In this document: positions 62,842 to 64,000 of the stretch, in pieces
Position numbering within the stretch: the stretch's first letter is position 1
How the letters are laid out: each line of letters starts with the position of its first letter
Assembly (NCBI GenBank): GCA_946480465.1
Contig: CAMLJY010000016.1
Location: forward strand, 1 to 64,000
Direction of reading: 5' to 3'
Origin: an uncultured Burkholderiales bacterium
GTDB lineage: Bacteria > Pseudomonadota > Gammaproteobacteria > Burkholderiales > Burkholderiaceae
Length of the DNA stretch: 64,000 nt
The notes under the pieces: model-generated
The model's database searches: none
The model's input: the letters and a program-made list of their open reading frames with translations, nothing else
Told to the model about the DNA's origin: nothing
Position numbers and translations under genes: made by a program

Positions 62842-62863
62842 TTACTGACTGACTGGTCAGTAA
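62842..62863. promoter_or_regulatory. TetR-type operator candidate before the RND operon
   Basis: An inverted repeat TTACTGAC-N6-GTCAGTAA on a 22-base span, in an AT-rich patch between the divergent adaptor and hpnC genes, 49 bases before the adaptor ATG. Sites of this form are common for TetR-family efflux repressors. No TetR gene lies next to it in this window. Confidence 0.6.
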
Positions 62864-62992
62864 TATAGTCAGCCGACCTGATCTTTGTCAAACCGGATAC
62901 ACCGCGCCAGGGAGCGTGCCTCGCATCATGGCCAAGCGCTCAACGGCCCCAAGACCAGGGACGCGCGAGCGGCGCCGGTCACAATCGCGGCG

Positions 62993-63850
62993 GTGAGCGT
63001 CGGACACTATGAAAACTTTCCCGTGGCCTCCCTGCTGTGCCCCGCGCCGCTGCGGGCCCCGGTGCAGGCGATCTATTGCTTCGCCCGCACGGCCGATGAT
63101 CTGGCTGATGAAGGCGACGCCCCGCCCGCCGAGCGCATAGCCGCGCTCTCGGACTACCGCGCCGCACTGCATGCGGCCTGGCGCGGCGAGTCCCGACCGA
63201 CCGCATGGCCGCATGTCTTCGGCGCGTTGATTCCGGCCGCTCGCCAGCATGGCCTCATGCTCAGCCCCTTCGACGACCTTCTGGACGCCTTCACCCAGGA
63301 CTGCGGCAACCCCCAGTACGAAGACCGCGATGAGCTGCTGGACTATTGCCGCCGCTCGGCAAACCCGATCGGGCGTCTGCTGCTGGCGCTGTACGGCATC
63401 GATGATCGCGAGTCGCTGCGGCAATCCGATGCCATCTGCAGCGCGCTGCAACTGGTCAACTTCTGGCAGGACCCCAGCGTGGATTTGATGCGTGGCCGCT
63501 GCTACTTCCCCGCCCGGGACGCGGCAGCGCGCGGGCTCGTGGCGGCCCAGATGCAGGCCGGCCTGGACACGCCAGCCACGCAGGCGCTCGTTCAGGACCT
63601 GTGCACCTGGGCCGAGAGCCTGATGCGCGAGGGCGCGCCGCTTGCCTCGCGGCTTCCCGGACGGATCGGGTGGGAACTGCGCCTCGTGGTCCAAGGCGGC
63701 CTGCGCATCCTTGAGAAAATCGCCTCGATGCAATACCGAACACTGTCGCAGCGCCCAACCCTCGCGAAAGGTGACTGGATGCCGATGATGTGGCGCGCCG
63801 TCTGGATGCGCAGCACCCTTCCTGCCATGGCAGGCGACTTGCCACGATGA
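62993..63850 (+). CDS. hpnC: Squalene/hydroxysqualene pathway protein HpnC
   Basis: Squalene/phytoene synthase family, 285 residues; converts hydroxysqualene-type intermediates on the three-step HpnCDE route from farnesyl diphosphate to squalene. The first aspartate-rich motif is present (TADDLADEGD, 33-42), with the second region in QLVNFWQDPSVD. The GTG at 62993 gives the family N-terminus (GHYENFPVASLL); a TTG-led frame extends to 62885. Divergent from the efflux adaptor. The stop overlaps hpnD by 4 bases. Confidence 0.9.
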   Translation: MSVGHYENFPVASLLCPAPLRAPVQAIYCFARTADDLADEGDAPPAERIAALSDYRAALHAAWRGESRPTAWPHVFGALIPAARQHGLMLSPFDDLLDAFTQDCGNPQYEDRDELLDYCRRSANPIGRLLLALYGIDDRESLRQSDAICSALQLVNFWQDPSVDLMRGRCYFPARDAAARGLVAAQMQAGLDTPATQALVQDLCTWAESLMREGAPLASRLPGRIGWELRLVVQGGLRILEKIASMQYRTLSQRPTLAKGDWMPMMWRAVWMRSTLPAMAGDLPR

Positions 63851-64000
63851 CGCCCGAACGCTACGTCCAGGAGAAGGCGGCCGGCAGCGGCTCGTCCTTC
63901 TACTATGCATTCCTCTTCCTTCCGCCCGAGCGGCGAGCCGCGATCACGGCGTTCTACGCCTTCTGCCGTGAAGTGGACGACGTGGTCGACGAAATGCGCG
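63847..64000 (+). CDS. hpnD: Presqualene diphosphate synthase HpnD, 5' part only
   Basis: The first 51 residues of a squalene/phytoene synthase family protein are in the window. The N-terminal segment YVQEKAAGSGSSFYYAF and the first aspartate motif FCREVDDVVDE match HpnD, which condenses two farnesyl diphosphates to presqualene diphosphate. It is translationally coupled to hpnC (ATGA overlap). hpnE is expected next, outside the window. Confidence 0.88.
   Translation, partial: MTPERYVQEKAAGSGSSFYYAFLFLPPERRAAITAFYAFCREVDDVVDEMR

Overview
This window looks like chromosomal DNA of a high-GC betaproteobacterium of the order Burkholderiales. It most resembles the Rubrivivax/Leptothrix/Sphaerotilus side of that order, but the genus is an inference from gene content only. 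The grounds are strong G/C bias at third codon positions, a long co-directional block ndk-rlmN-pilW-rodZ-ispG-hisS-yfgM-bamB-der-hfq-hflXKC-hisZ-purA, the order sucA(odhA)-odhB-lpdA, the block tig-clpP-clpX-lon, and the start of a hopanoid/squalene operon (hpnC-hpnD). No rRNA, insertion sequence, prophage or CRISPR array was found. Coding density is high and every intergenic stretch is shorter than about 300 bases.

Layout. 1-592: rpsB, incomplete, minus strand. 738-4858: amidase, DadA-like FAD oxidoreductase and bifunctional NAD(P)HX repair enzyme, tightly coupled on plus. 4936-7140: rnr (RNase R) on minus. 7225-7309: tRNA-Leu(CAG) with a strong terminator. 7596-23934: the large minus-strand housekeeping block, from ndk (promoter-proximal) down to a phosphoribosyltransferase. 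It covers nucleotide metabolism, rRNA/tRNA modification, type IV pilus assembly, cell shape, isoprenoid synthesis, histidyl-tRNA synthesis, the BAM complex, ribosome biogenesis, RNA chaperoning and membrane-protease control. 24005-28061: rluB, scpB and rluD. 28129-28932: bamD, divergent from rluD. 28937-31206: DinG-type helicase and a small DUF465 protein. 31314-32084: PP2C phosphatase. 32132-39580: small secreted coiled-coil protein, zapE and the 2-oxoglutarate dehydrogenase genes.

39857-41431: an orphan peptide-type ABC binding protein. 41526-47324: amidohydrolase, nitronate monooxygenase-like protein, acyl-CoA dehydrogenase and etfBA, all on minus. 47506-48306: murI. 48478-51440: a SorAB-like periplasmic sulfite dehydrogenase pair, divergent from a secreted fusion of a PhnD-like binding domain and a rhodanese. 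51703-52101: tRNA genes Gly-Cys-Leu(TAA) read on minus. 52205-58228: lon, clpX, clpP and tig, the protein quality-control block, with tRNA-Leu(TAG) just upstream of tig. 58461-62793: an RND efflux pump and its adaptor. 62993-end: hpnC and the start of hpnD.

Most of the window is conserved housekeeping sequence. The less ordinary points are the SorAB / binding-protein-rhodanese locus, two stacked palindromes before etfBA, a terminator just before the acyl-CoA dehydrogenase start codon, a textbook-like sigma-32 promoter before lon, a TetR-type palindrome before the efflux operon with no regulator gene beside it, and a very long low-complexity RluB. I did not find a convincing wholly new multi-gene system.
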